Below are positions 12,419 to 23,719 of a stretch of DNA of 64,000 nucleotides, one piece after another. The notes beneath the pieces are model-generated. The model worked only from the letters and a program-made list of their open reading frames with translations, searched no databases and was not told where the DNA came from. Source of the DNA: Silene latifolia (lineage: Eukaryota; Streptophyta; Magnoliopsida; Caryophyllales; Caryophyllaceae); assembly GCF_048544455.1 (NCBI RefSeq), contig NC_133532.1, positions 19,284,948 to 19,348,947 of the forward strand, read 5' to 3'. Positions within the stretch are counted from its first letter, which is position 1, and each line of letters opens with the position of its first letter. The translations under genes were made by a program, and so were the position numbers.

Positions 12419-12640
12419 GTATTTTATTAATCAAACACTCTTTTATTCTTATGTCAATATTATGTTAATGGAAATTATTTGTTGGTCATGCGGCATACAT
12501 AAAATCAGAGACATGAACGATGTACTATATGTCTATATTTCATTTTATTGTGAAATTTATCACACATTATTTTAATATCCGTGCAACGCACGGGCAAAAA
12601 AACTAGTTATCATTAGCACAGGCTAATACTTTGACAAGCC

Positions 12641-14144
12641 TCTATTATATATATACCCCCATGTATACTTATTAACTTTTATTTAATTAATTATTCCACT
12701 CCTTTTTGAGTTACAGAAAGAACAATATGGATGATATCCTAACTCTTTAAAAAACCACAACTCCCTTTACTGTTCCCAGAACAGTATTTCCCGTGCCCCT
12801 CACGTGCACTAGAACAGATAGCCTCTATTGTCTTCCCCCCTCTCTATCTCTCCCTCTCTGTCTTTCTGATCTTTTGACGGGATTTGTCGTCTGTCGATTA
12901 CCTTTTTTTTTGCCCTTCGTTCTTCTAATGTGTATCTAATCTAATTCTAATTCCACCACAAATTCGTTCTTTCTTCATCTTTGTTCAAGATTTTCCACAG
13001 TTTGTCTTCCTGCAGTTTCTGCTTTTTCATTGATGGGTGCTTTTGTTCAACGATGGGTCACACTTCAGGTCAGTCTTTTGCCTTTTTCCATATTCTTTTA
13101 TGTATTTGTGCCATTTGATTAATAGTTGTGGCCTTATGTTCTGAATTTAGTTGCGCTATTTATAATTTTTGTTCGTTCATGCTCATATTTTCTCACGTTT
13201 TCCTAATTTTTTTGCATTTTGTGTCTTCTGGCACGGGAAGAAGCTCTGTCCTGCTACATGTATGCCCGTCATTGTCATTGATTGGCGGATGCAGTCCACG
13301 TGTTTGGTGATTTGCCTAATTGGGGACATTGTTCATGCAAGTGTCGGGTAGAAATGGTATGATCTTTCGCCTTTTCAGTCGCCTATTTTATTATTACAGA
13401 TAATATGTTTCTTGCCTTTTTGGGGGGTCTTTGCATGTCGTCTTGCTTAACTTCTGCCTGTGATTTGGGATGGAGGGACTTGTGAAATGTGCATAATTGA
13501 TGCTTCATTGATGGAGTTCTCGATTATATGCGTGATGTATGAATATTGGTCTGACTAGGTTAATTTAACGTTTTCTAAGTTTACTGGGGTTTAATGAGTG
13601 AAGTTAGTGACCATTTTAGAGGATGAATGATGGAGCTTGGTCAAAGTTAGGACGTTATGTATGATTGAGGGTGGAGGTTTTGAGCTTTATTTTTACCATT
13701 GGCGAGTTTAGCTATTGAGATTCTTCTTCGAGTCAATGGATTGCGACTTGAATAGTGTGGCTTGAAAAAATTTTGTACTAAGTTTGGCTAAATTTTTACT
13801 AGGTGAGACTAAATTTGGGGTAAAAAAATCAATTTGAGGATGTCCTGGCCGTTTTCATGAGATCATGACACAGACACAGAGTGACATAAGGTCAAGCCAT
13901 GTTGGCCGGTTCCGAGAACAAATCTTCTCACACTGAGATTTAGTATCACGTCCTCCTATAACTCCACTTGATAGTTGATATGTTAGGGTTCTCCAAATGG
14001 TAATACTGTAATTTCCGACATCACTAATTTCACAAGTGAAATGTGATTTGGGCAACTTTCCTTAGTTATAGCAGACGATCTGTCTTTCATGTGATAACTT
14101 GAACATACTGTGTGAATAATCTCGTATCTTATTTTACTTTTTAG
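12641..14144. other. Left part of the mosaic, no identified gene
   Basis: 12820-13075 looks like a plant 5' leader: pyrimidine-rich, then ATG at 13033 and a possible donor (CAG|GTCAGT near 13068). It could be the start of a captured gene, but the 12-residue peptide it would give is not recognisable. 13240-13360 contains a further exon-like patch without a sustained frame. The remainder (13.4-14.1 kb) reads as intron or intergenic DNA. Confidence 0.25.
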
Positions 14145-14786
14145 GAAGTGAATGCTATCCTTGGCGAGCAACTATCTGCTGAAGATGAAGAAGCTGTTTA
14201 GCAGAGTTTGACAGCCTAGAAGCAGAGGTACTGATCATAAAGCATCTCATATCAGTATTGGCAACTGTAATAAAACTAATTAACTAACCAACCTGGTAAA
14301 ATAAAATGGAAAATAAAACTTTTAACGAAAATGCTGCGAGAAATTAGGTAAAATATGGATTTTTGCCACATGTTTTGCATGAATACCTTTGTGTATTTGG
14401 ATTGGTCTTACGATAAACTCAAATAAATGGGAATACATAAGTATTTGGGCTGGTTGCATCGCTATTTCATACAAGACTTGCGTTTTCCCATCAAGTTCAA
14501 TGCTTTCCACGCCATCTAGCTTTAAAGTATCTTGCTTGTGGTTCAGGGTTTGCACTTTGAAGTATAGTGTTGTGAGTGTGGTGGATTCTTATGATTATGT
14601 TTATTTGTTTCTGTAGCTCATGGTCGAAGATCTGCCAGAAGTACCAGATTCAGTTCCAGTTCCAGAAGTTGACGTTGACGAGGAGCTGGAACTCCCTGAC
14701 GTTCCAACAAAAGGCCCCTATTGCTTCACGTGTTGCCAATGATGATGTCGATGAGGATTCTACCATTATACCCGAGAAAACTAAAG
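14145..14786 (+). pseudogene. VPS20 (CHMP6, ESCRT-III) C-terminal fragment
   Basis: Exon 14145-14227 follows TTTTTAG and encodes EVNAILGEQLSAEDEEAV. Exon 14617-14786 follows CTGTAG and encodes LMVEDLPEVPDSVPVPEVDV with ELELPDVPTK. Both match the C-terminal end of plant VPS20, the ESCRT-III subunit that seeds SNF7 filaments on endosomes, including the MIT-interacting tail. The core helices encoded upstream in real VPS20 genes are missing. There is one missing T near 14202, bringing a stop just after the conserved AEDEEAV, and an extra base near 14712. So it is a gene fragment. Both introns keep GT and AG borders, indicating capture from genomic DNA. Confidence 0.82.
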
Positions 14787-17700
14787 GTATTTGAATCTGC
14801 ATCCAATTCAAATTTTCATACTTTCAATCAACACAGTCACCAGTTTTTCTTCGGAGTATCGTTTAGTAACATCCTTAAAAGAAATTACTCCGTAATTCCT
14901 AGACCTCGGGTCATTCACAATGTCTTGATATCTACCAAAATGAACAAATGACATGAAAACAACTATACAACTGCAGTAAAACATTGTGTACCATTTTTAA
15001 TATCAAATATATATAGTCTCAGATCACTCACAATAATAATTGTCAAAGCAAAAACAGACGAAGTCGGATATACCAAGAACATAAAACCATCGCTCAGGAT
15101 TATCTCTGACTTTTAGATAATTCTTATCACCTTAAAATGGCACTTGTCCTTTGCACCTCCATCACTACCTCAAGTATATCATGACACATGAGTAGGTTGC
15201 TTCATCAATATACTTAACCGCTTTACATAATTTTAGAATAGGTATGGGTGAATGATGAAGCTTCGATGCCTCTCCAGCGATCATGTATTTGACTAAGCTT
15301 AAATGGTTGTCTACGGATTTAACTCTTCCTTTACATGTGTTCCACAAAGGTGAAGATGAGCTCGGATTAATTTGAACCTGTCCGAGCCTTATACGTTGTT
15401 TCTTCTTATAATTATTGCAGTAGGTGCGTTTTATATTCTCGCCTTGATAATCTGGGTTTTGTGAATTTCTTATCCTCACTTCTCATCAACAACAAAGAGC
15501 CTTAGTTATCCTTAACCTCGATACCGAAATTATTCTTCCTTTTGGGATCACTATCCATATATATGTTAATCGGTATTGCTAGCTTTACTTATCCTGCTGG
15601 TGTTTGTTTTTTTTGGATTGCAAACGCTGTCTTTAATTGGGTTCTAATGAATTCTTCATAATCTGGTGGGTTTTCCATGTTTGGTGATGTTGCTGGCGTA
15701 CTCTTGAGGGTAACAATTTGTACATGTATTTTAGTATTTGATGTTTTTTGACAGATTTAGTGTTTTTTTATTTATTTAATTTAAAGAAATTAATTTATTT
15801 ATTTTTCTCTCCTTTACTTCACATTTTTTCAACAACCACTTTCTTATAGATTTTACCTGGTTCATTCCGGATCCTTAACTCTATTTCGGTTTTTAAAAAT
15901 CGTTTTAATCTTTTCTCTCGTTTAAATTTTAAGTTTTTATAAAAGATAGACGGAATTCGATTTTAAAACCCCTAAGTTCACCTTGACTTTCCATTACATT
16001 TTCGTTCTCCCTTTTTGTTTTTCATCTTCCCTTTGTTATTCGCATTTTGAGGCGTGCGTTCACCCATGGACGGTTCGAAAGGATGATTCATGTCAGCCGA
16101 CCCCAAATCATTTTGGGATTAAGGCTCTGATGTTGTTGTTGTTGTTGTTTTCTCCACTGGATTAGAATACTAGATACGGCGTATAAATCAAGTTTAAGCA
16201 GGAATCATATCAAGCGTGTTTGAAAGAAATTATTTCCACTTTGGGAGTTTTGGTGCAATTTGAACCTTGCACCACTATTATGTGCGTCATTTACTCAGCT
16301 GATGTGCCACATTTTATTTTGTTGCGGAAAAACACTATAAGATTGCCTTATTCCTATTTAGGACTTTAAGTATTCTGGGTCAGTTAATATAGATAGGAGT
16401 AAATGGCAAAAGGAAGACAAAAAAAACAGAAATATACAGCCTGTAAGTTCATGATTTGTGCAGACAATGAGTTTAACATAATCATGTTACTCTCCTTTAT
16501 TTATTGAAAATAAGAATGGTTGCTACTTTGTTCAGGGTTTGTGTTCTAATTGGTGACTTGGGATTTACTTTGATAGATGAATTTAGTGAGATCGAAGCAA
16601 AGTTTCTGGCATTGTGATTTTAGTTCTTATGCATTTTTGGCTGATTACTGTGGTGTAGGGTTAGAGTTTTTCCTTTCTAGATTGTGGGAAAATTAAAGAT
16701 TCTATATTGTTGAATAAATGTGAAATTATCGAATACTATACTGGTTGTTGTCGCACTTTCATAGTTCCATGTATCCATTAAATTGTCCATTTGGTGGTGT
16801 TGGATATATGACCGTGTCTTTTTTTTAGTTTTAATGCGGACTAATTACTATATTTATTGTTCCTATTAGGACATGGGTTTGCATGCATGGTTGACTCATG
16901 GGCATGCCTTTTACTCATACAATGCTAAAGAACTAGCTATTTCTGAAGCTTTTGAACTAAGGTGTGCTTCAAAGTTGCTGTCTTTTGTGAATTTTTGTTG
17001 TTTCTTTATTAAGGATTGGGTGAAGTCTTTGAGCAAGCGATATGAAATTAAACAAAGGGTTTTCTCCACCGTGAGTATTCTCCACAATATGTCCCTTTAG
17101 AAGATTGAGTGAAGAAAGATAGACACATTGGTGATTGGTGGTGTTGTTAATGTTATGAACATGGATTGCTTCTCTTTAGTTATATTCTGTAATATTATTG
17201 AGATTCAGGAGTAGTACATTAGTGGTTGGTCAAACTCAAACTAAGTAATTATGTTAAACAACTTTTATTGTTCAACTCAGATCCTTGTTAGATATTCGAA
17301 AGCAGTATAATTAAATCTGACCCTTAATTTCTTTGGACGTGAATTCAATTTGTTAATTCACTTAATTGGCCCATTGTTGGGAATATATTCTGATTTTCCT
17401 TAAGAATGATGGTAAATGTGTTGAATTATTTAAGAACTTCATACTTCCATTTAAGTATGAATAAATTGTCTTTGTATGATTTTAAAGAGGTTATTGAGTA
17501 CTAGGTTCTGAATTTGTTGTTTCGTTTACATGGCTTAGTACGAATTCACTGTAGAGTAGTATGGACTTCGACTCAGTGATGTGGTGTCATTGGTGTGCGG
17601 AGAGGAGAACATTCATCATAAAACAATCTCCTTTCAATTTGACGCCCTAGCAAAGTAACATCTCTGTATGAGCGTAGTTGAATTCCCCATCGTCTGTACC

Positions 17701-17900
17701 AATCTTTTAAATGGATTTGATAACTTATGCTTTGCTAAGCAGTCACTAACAGAGAAGCCGCAGTTTGGTGTTGATATATGTTTAGATTTATTAAAGTTGA
17801 TTACATGTGCTGATGTGTCGATATTATATTATATAAACAACATTGACATCTATTCCTTTTCTCCCTATTTGTTTGTATAAATCTTCTTATTATGTTGTAG
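14787..17900. other. Non-coding spacer between the VPS20 and EH1 fragments
   Basis: No exon series is recognised over about 3.1 kb. It holds an RTE/SINE tail (15940-16152). The rest is AT-rich with T-runs and could be intron sequence of the captured EH1 gene, since the first recognisable EH1 exon begins at 17901. Confidence 0.4.
15940..16152 (+). repeat. RTE-type LINE or SINE 3' end
   Basis: The segment ends with GGATTAAGGCTCTGATG and a TTG repeat at 16132-16148, preceded by CATGGACGGTT and GACCCCAAATCATTTTGGG. The same sequence occurs inverted in LUH intron 1 at 39526-39680. The TTG tail and short preserved 3' end fit RTE-clade retroposition. It is non-coding. Confidence 0.65.
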
Positions 17901-20410
17901 GTTATGTACAAAAGTAGATGTGATAATCGACAATGAAATTATTGAGCGTGCTTCTGCTGACAAGCGTGAGGTATCCTATTCTTCGGGTCTGCCTTACAAT
18001 ATTGAATTGCAGTCACCTTGTGTAGAGTCTAAAGAATGAGTTTTCAGGCTGGGCTTCTAGGAAAGAAATATGAAGGAAAATATAAGCAAGTTGAAGAAAT
18101 AGCTTCAAAGTTAACGATCGAAAGGGCCAAATTCCGAGAATATCAGGTATTGCGATTGTGCCTATAGACTTTTGATTGTTGTTAAACACGTAGAATTGTT
18201 GGTTTCAATGACGTGAAATTGTGAACAAAGCATTTACTTTCTTGGTAAATCTATTGATAAGACTTTTTAAAAGTTGACTGCTGAAGTTCTCATGGTGAAA
18301 CTATTTCCTCTATACAATTCTCCAAGATTTTGAACAGAATAATTGCTACTCTTGAGCTATTAATTTGTAGGCTATTCTCTGTTGCTAACCTGAGTCTATT
18401 ATATGCCATAAAACTTTCCAGGAGCGGAAAATGGAATTGCAACTAGCAATTACTAACATGGTACAAGGTGGAAATTCTGATGGTATTCTTCAGGTAAACT
18501 TTGATCCATCACTTTTTGGGTCTAATGCTATCTTCAAAGAAAATAGTAACTTCTACTGATGAGTTGCTTTATATCCAGGTATGTGCTGATAGAATACCGT
18601 CATATTTTGAGGAGCTATTGAAGGCTTTGTCTGAACGCTGTAAGAAACATGGTTTAGAAACTAAGTCGGAAGCATTAATTGAGCTCCCCAAAGGTAATGC
18701 TTGAAACTATTCTTGGTGCTTCCCTATTGTTCCTTGACCATTTGTGTTTCTTGTTTGGTGATTTATTTTTCCCAAAGAATATATATTCATCACTCTGGAT
18801 TTTATTTGCCAGAGTAACCAGACAGGGTAGGAGAATGCATTAGCTTCTCTTTGGTATCTGACTTTTATGCTATATTTCTGTTAAAGGCTGGCAGTCCGGG
18901 ATTCAAGAAGGAGCTGTGGTATGGGATGAAGAATGAGATCAGTTTGAAGATGAAGGTAACAGGGAAAAAAAATCCTTTCTTCCAATGCCCGCTTTTAGCC
19001 CCCTGTTCTCCCTCTGTGGAGAGTGCACTGCAGGATTTCTTCACAATCATCTTTTGTATAGCCATATTTAGTCGCGGAACATTCTCCCGTTGCAAATAAC
19101 TTGAGTCTTGGGCTCTTGGCAATTGAATTTTGGCACCTTGTATAGTTTCCATTTCCAAATGGAGCCGAAGGCTCACTATTCTTTGGTTCTAGATTATAAT
19201 GGAATATGATTCACTAAACAAATTACACTTTTTTTTTATGGTAAAGTAGCTGTCAATCTGTCATTGCGTGCAGTTCGATCTCAATGCAATTTTCATTATG
19301 AGTCATCCCCAAACATCCTCTCTTTGGTGTTAAGATTATGTAAATCCGACCCCTCTTACCATCGTATTTGATAGAGCTTTTGAGACACTGGGATATGTTA
19401 GTTTGATGTTGTATTGTTGTGTCTGTATGGTATCTGATTGCCTGATTGGTTACTTCCAGGATTACAATTTGACAAGGAAATTTTTTCGGGTATTCCAAAT
19501 GCAAAAACCTCTCCAAATTCGACATTATTCGAGAATGGCACATATCCTCACAATGATTCATTTGACCCTGATTCACAGTCAAATGTCGATAACAAGTTAG
19601 AGAAGCAGTCCAGTAGAGGCGAGCGGGCTCTTGATAGTGAATCTGGGCATACTCACAGTGAAGATGATTCGGTAAAAAGCCCTCGTGGAAGCATGTCGCC
19701 TTGAACTACATCAGAAAGTCCGTCACAAGATTTTCCTAATGTATTTGCCAGGAGCTTTGAGGCAGACACAAATCTTCACCGGTATGGTTTACTAATTTTT
19801 GCCCATCTTCTCCTCTATCACAGACTCACAGTGTCTTATGAGTCTTAATATGGAGCTCCCTTGTTCTCTCACAGAAGTTTTAATGATCAAGGTTGGTGTA
19901 CCTTTGATGGCACCGATGATGTGGATTTCGTTTTGGGGATTTAACTCCAAGGTATGCCAGCCCAGCTGTATATATCATCTACCTATATTACTCAGACAAA
20001 CCTTTTTTCAAGTTTCGGACCCATGTATGTGTGAATAACAAACATGGCCTTTCATCTCAAACAGTCGGGCTTTTACCTAAAATGAAGTGATTTTTGCCCA
20101 TCTTATCCTCTATCACAGACTCACAGTATCTTATGTCTTATGAGTCCTAATATGAAGCTCCCTTGTTCTCTCACAGAAGTTTTGACATCAAGGTTGGGGT
20201 AACTTTGATGACACTGATGATGTGGATTCCGTGTGGGGATTTAACTACAAGGTAAGCCAGCCAGCTAATCTACCTATATTACTCACACAGACCTTTTTTT
20301 TTTCAAGTTTTGGACCATGTATGTGTCTGAATAACCGGCATGGCCTTTCATCTCAAACAGTTAAGAAGAATATCAATTTTTGTGAGACCTTCTCATTTAA
20401 GAATTTGTGA
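17901..20410 (+). pseudogene. EH1/Pan1-type EF-hand protein, C-terminal fragment (TPLATE complex)
   Basis: Exons: 17901-17970 (DNEIIERASADKRE), 18048-18146 (YKQVEEIASKLTIERAKFRE), 18422-18493 (ERKMELQLAITNMVQGGNSDG), 18579-18693 (FEELLKALSERCKKHGLE), 18887-18955 (WQSGIQEGAVVWDEE) and 19460 to about 19780 (serine/acidic region), then a duplicated small exon (SFxxQGWxxFDxTDDVD). This order matches the coiled-coil and acidic C-terminal half of plant EH1, an endocytic adaptor of the TPLATE complex. The N-terminal EH domains are missing. A TGA stands where the family has TGG after WDEE (near 18934), and another TGA follows the RGSMSP segment near 19702. Splice borders are mostly intact. Derived from genomic DNA and not expected to make a working protein. 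Confidence 0.85.
19792..20362 (+). repeat. Tandem duplication of one EH1 exon with its flanking introns
   Basis: Copy 1 (about 19793-20063) and copy 2 (about 20091-20362) share TTTTTGCCCATCTT, CTCTATCACAGACTCACAGT, the exon start after TCTCACAG, and ATGGCCTTTCATCTCAAACAG. Each holds one exon ending GGATTTAAC..AAG|GTA. The two encoded versions differ by several residues; copy 2 keeps DSVWGFN as in the family, while copy 1 has DFVLGFN. Confidence 0.85.
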
Positions 20411-20583
20411 AGAAATGTAATTATACATGTGTGAAGTATGATGTTCCTTGTTGATTACTCTATTAAAGATTTACCACTAGCAACATCCCTTTCCCTTTTC
20501 TGTCTTTGCAGTCTGGTTTTCATCACTCTTGCTCTTTGTTTGAGATTCTAATGGAGTAATGGTTACGGTTAGGGGTGGCTGCG

Positions 20584-20833
20584 TGGGCTTAGATGGGAGG
20601 AAATTTCGAACCTGAGAGCACTGTGCTACTGGCATCAATTGAAAATATGCAGTATACTGTCACAGTGGATGTCCTTCAGACAGTATTCTCAAGAGCTTTG
20701 CGAGTTCCACTTGTTTGCTTCCATTTTATCTTCTTAATTGATTGCCTTCTTGACCTGATCCGCGGTTTTTTTTGTGCCTTCAGATTTGTGCAGAGTGCCA
20801 GGTTTGACAAGAATGCCTTGATTCAGTACCCGG
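20584..20833 (+). pseudogene. PTB3-type polypyrimidine tract-binding protein fragment
   Basis: From about 20593 the frame reads EPESTVLLASIENMQYTV then TVDVLQTVFS, the start of an RRM in plant PTB homolog 3. The exon 20784-20833, after TTCAG and before GTGAGT, gives FVQSARFDKNALIQYP, matching the RNP-1 region VQKIAxFDKN..ALIQYPD with a few missing residues. The join between the parts (near 20690-20702) does not follow the family. The rest of the protein is absent. A leading AG at 20582-20583 may be the captured acceptor. In the cell the parent protein binds pyrimidine-rich RNA and steers splicing. Confidence 0.78.
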
Positions 20834-20917
20834 GTGAGTGCTTATGCTCTTCCTTTCTTTTTTTCTCATTTCGCAATTGGCCTGAGATTGTAGGGACTGT
20901 TAATCCATTGTGACTAT

Positions 20918-21485
20918 TTGAGAGTACATCTTACGCTTCACAATCATGGCAGTACATATGAATTTAGTCTTGCTCCAGATTTGGGTCTCAGTGCGAATCT
21001 GGCAAATACCATCTCTGCAAAGCTGTCTAATAACATGTACGACTACTTGGTTCGAAGAACACGACTCCAATTAATAAAGGGTCTGAATAACCTAGGCATA
21101 TGAATTTTATGACCATAGCTTCTTAATTTTGTTTATACTCTAATTCTCGTGTGAGATGGTCTTGTGATAATGTTATTGTGAAACCTCTGCTTGTTATTCT
21201 GAACACATCATTTTTTAATAATTAACCTACTATATATATAACATGGTTTTATTTTTTTGGCTTTTTTAATCAATGTCCAAATAACAATGAGCGAATTATT
21301 TAGTATTGACTCTTCCAGTATGCTGAAGTATGCAACTTTTAATGCATTTCTACGGCCTGTTGATCTTTGGTTAGTATTTGGTTCTGGTTTAAAGTTATTG
21401 TTATTTGTTGACAGCCTACAACCTATCCGCTAGATAAAGAAAAATGGAAATTGCCGCCAAAGGACATGAAGAAGAGAAAGTGAAA
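20918..21485 (+). pseudogene. Unrecognised captured gene fragment
   Basis: 20918-21103 encodes VHLTLHNHGSTYEFSLAPDL then NLANTISAKLSNNMYDYLVR, which looks like real protein rather than random sequence. 21419-21484, after GTTGACAG, gives PTTYPLDKEKWKLPPKDMKK and a stop, resembling a lysine-rich C-terminus. I cannot name the family, and whether the two belong to the same gene is inferred only from order and strand. It lies directly behind the PTB3 piece. Confidence 0.4.
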
Positions 21486-21674
21486 GATAACCAGAACGAG
21501 AATGAGGATTAAAAGATGACTATCCAGTATTTCTAATTTGTTAATGTCCTCATATCGTTTACACAAAATTATCATTCACGGGAATAGTTTCGCTAACAAT
21601 TATGGAGCATTTCTATAAATTATATGTTTATTTGGTCTATGTAGTATTTGCCCTATATTCTAAAACAGATAGTA

Positions 21675-22378
21675 CTAGGTTTGGTGCCCGGCTTCGCCCG
21701 GGCTACCTCTATTTACCGTTAAATTTTATTTTTAATATTTGTAATATATTTTTCTACGGCATATCTTGTAATTATGATGAAATGTAAAATTTATTTTCAA
21801 ATTATGAGACACGTTTACTACCCCGCTATTAATATTATTAATTTCACGACATTCTTTCTTAATATCATTACGTTCACTACTAAAGTTACAAATTTTTCTT
21901 TTACTAATTCCTCTATTTTTTTGTTAAAGAATTATTAGAGTTAATTTTAGAAGCCTATATTTAAATAAATAAAATATTTCCTTGAGTCGATTGGTTATTT
22001 AATTGTTCATACTTTTTCTCATTGTTACCAGGAATTACTTTCACTACATTCGTAGTTACTTTCACTACTCCCACTATCATTATTATAGATCACTACTCCC
22101 ACGGAACCGTTAATTTTATTAATCTCGTTTCTTGCTACTATTATTTTTACTACATTTAATTTAATGTATAATTTTATGATGATACTAATTAATTCCATAA
22201 GTGGGACATGTTAATTTTAAGGAAAATCACTATATTCTTGTGTTTTCTAAATTTAATTACTTTAATTTAATGTAATTTCCATAAATATTCTTCATCAAGG
22301 CATCTTTATATATACTTTTAACCAAAACTATATAATATTTACATTGAGGTCCCTTTATCGTGGTATTTCTAACAACGG
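21675..22378 (-). mobile_element. Opposite-strand Helitron 3' end
   Basis: On the minus strand the sequence runs GCCCGGGCGAAGCCGGGC (a strong hairpin, about 21684-21703), then ACCAAAC and CTAG (21678-21675) before T, a textbook Helitron 3' terminus. The element therefore extends to the right. Its 5' end was not identified; the AT-rich DNA up to the solo LTR at 22379 may be its body. No coding sequence is seen. Confidence 0.6.
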
Positions 22379-23719
22379 TGTAACACCCCATATTTTAGTA
22401 CCATTGGACCACTCGGTATAAGGATACTACCATCTCTGGTACCCGAGGCATGATAATCATAAGACAATGAAAAAACATACTTTATTAAATAAGTTTAAGT
22501 GATTACATCATAAAACCAATCGCTAGATAAAGAAAAATAATTTGTTCTCAAACTATAAACCAAGAAGAAAGGAACTGTCCTAATAAACACAACGAAAGAC
22601 TAAAGACTCGAAATGCGATGACTCCATCCCCGGTATTTCTAGATCCCACGCGTATCCAAGATATACCTCAAGCTAAATCGTTTCACCACCCCGAATGGAT
22701 CACCACGAGTTTTTAAAACATTTAAAGAATAGTACTAATCACACAATTTATATACATATCACAATAAGATTTGGTCTGAATGTCACACACACACACACAC
22801 CACCAACCAATTCCCATCATCTCAACATAGTACTTGGTTTGGTGACCACGCCGATGGGGGACCGCACCCGTTCCCACCTAAGCCCCGCTCATCATACCGA
22901 GCGATAATTTTATTGTCCCATTAATGTGCACATCCCCTTTCGTGGCGGGTTCCACGAAGGGCGAAATTAGGGCGTGAGATCACTCCCAAAAGTGACCCCA
23001 CTCAAACCGAGAACGCATCTCGAGAACCATCAACAAACACAACCACAATCACAATCACAATCACAATCATCATATCAAACAACTAACTACAACACATCAC
23101 CAATATCCCATTTGGGACTAATCCTCGAGTAGAAATCCTACCCGGAAAGCAACACAATCATCGACGATCTAGCATTGTCTCAAAACCTCTCCTTTACAAA
23201 TCCTTCTCCTATCACATAAACATACAAACACTACCGAATCACAATCTACACAAAAACCCCCAAATCCCTAAATTAGGGTTTAACCAGATTAAAGGAAAGA
23301 CAATAAAAAGGGTACATAGATCTTACCCTCGACGCAAGGAACTCAACGGTATAAACAACGACAAGAACTCGACCGTCCGAACTCCGGAATTGCTAAGAAT
23401 GCGATCAAGAAGATGAACTTGTTTGCTTTTCTCTTAAATTAAATTTAGGTTTTGTAAAAGTGATTTAGAACAATGACTAATTAAGCTTAAATACCTTAAT
23501 CGCATAATTAACAAAACCCGAGAAAACTCCCCGTAAAAATAGGACACTCGATCGAGTACCCAAGGTACTCGATTTAAGTACCTACTCGATCGAGTTAATG
23601 TAATTTCCATAAATAGTACCCAACAGTCGAAACTATTTTATTTCGCAACTTACCCTTACTCGACAGAGTAAGGCCTACTCGATAGAGTACCCCAAGACTT
23701 ATAAATACGGAGTATTACA
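22379..23719 (-). mobile_element. Solo LTR of a Ty3/gypsy-like retrotransposon, 1.34 kb
   Basis: It is bounded by TGTAACACCCC at the left and GTATTACA at the right, i.e. TG..CA, with flanks AACGG and CACGG (four of five bases equal) as a probable target duplication. By the usual promoter and end layout the LTR reads on the minus strand (TGTAATACTCCG to GGGGTGTTACA). The interior has repeated CTCGATCGAGTA and a CA microsatellite (22787-22803). No gag, protease or polymerase sequence is present, so it is a solo LTR left by recombination. Age is moderate judging by the imperfect target copy. Confidence 0.65.

Larger units (their letters stand above)
8241..12606 (+). mobile_element. Helitron 3, non-autonomous, about 4.4 kb
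   Basis: The 5' end is A|TCAATATATATAAC then AAAGGAGGC. The 3' end has the hairpin CCGTGC-AAC-GCACGG (12579-12593), a short A-rich spacer and CTAG (12603-12606) before T. No Rep/helicase domain is present. The interior has a tandem duplication next to the 5' end, a roughly 0.5-kb duplicated segment and one Stowaway MITE. No captured gene was recognised. The ends fit plant Helitrons well. Confidence 0.8.

Noticed and set aside
12820-13360. A starch-binding or other named gene start
   Set aside because: Exon-like patches exist but the encoded peptides are too short and out of frame to assign.
21675-21705. This Helitron end as the right boundary of the gene mosaic
   Set aside because: Its orientation (CTAG on the minus strand) means the element extends rightward, away from the mosaic.
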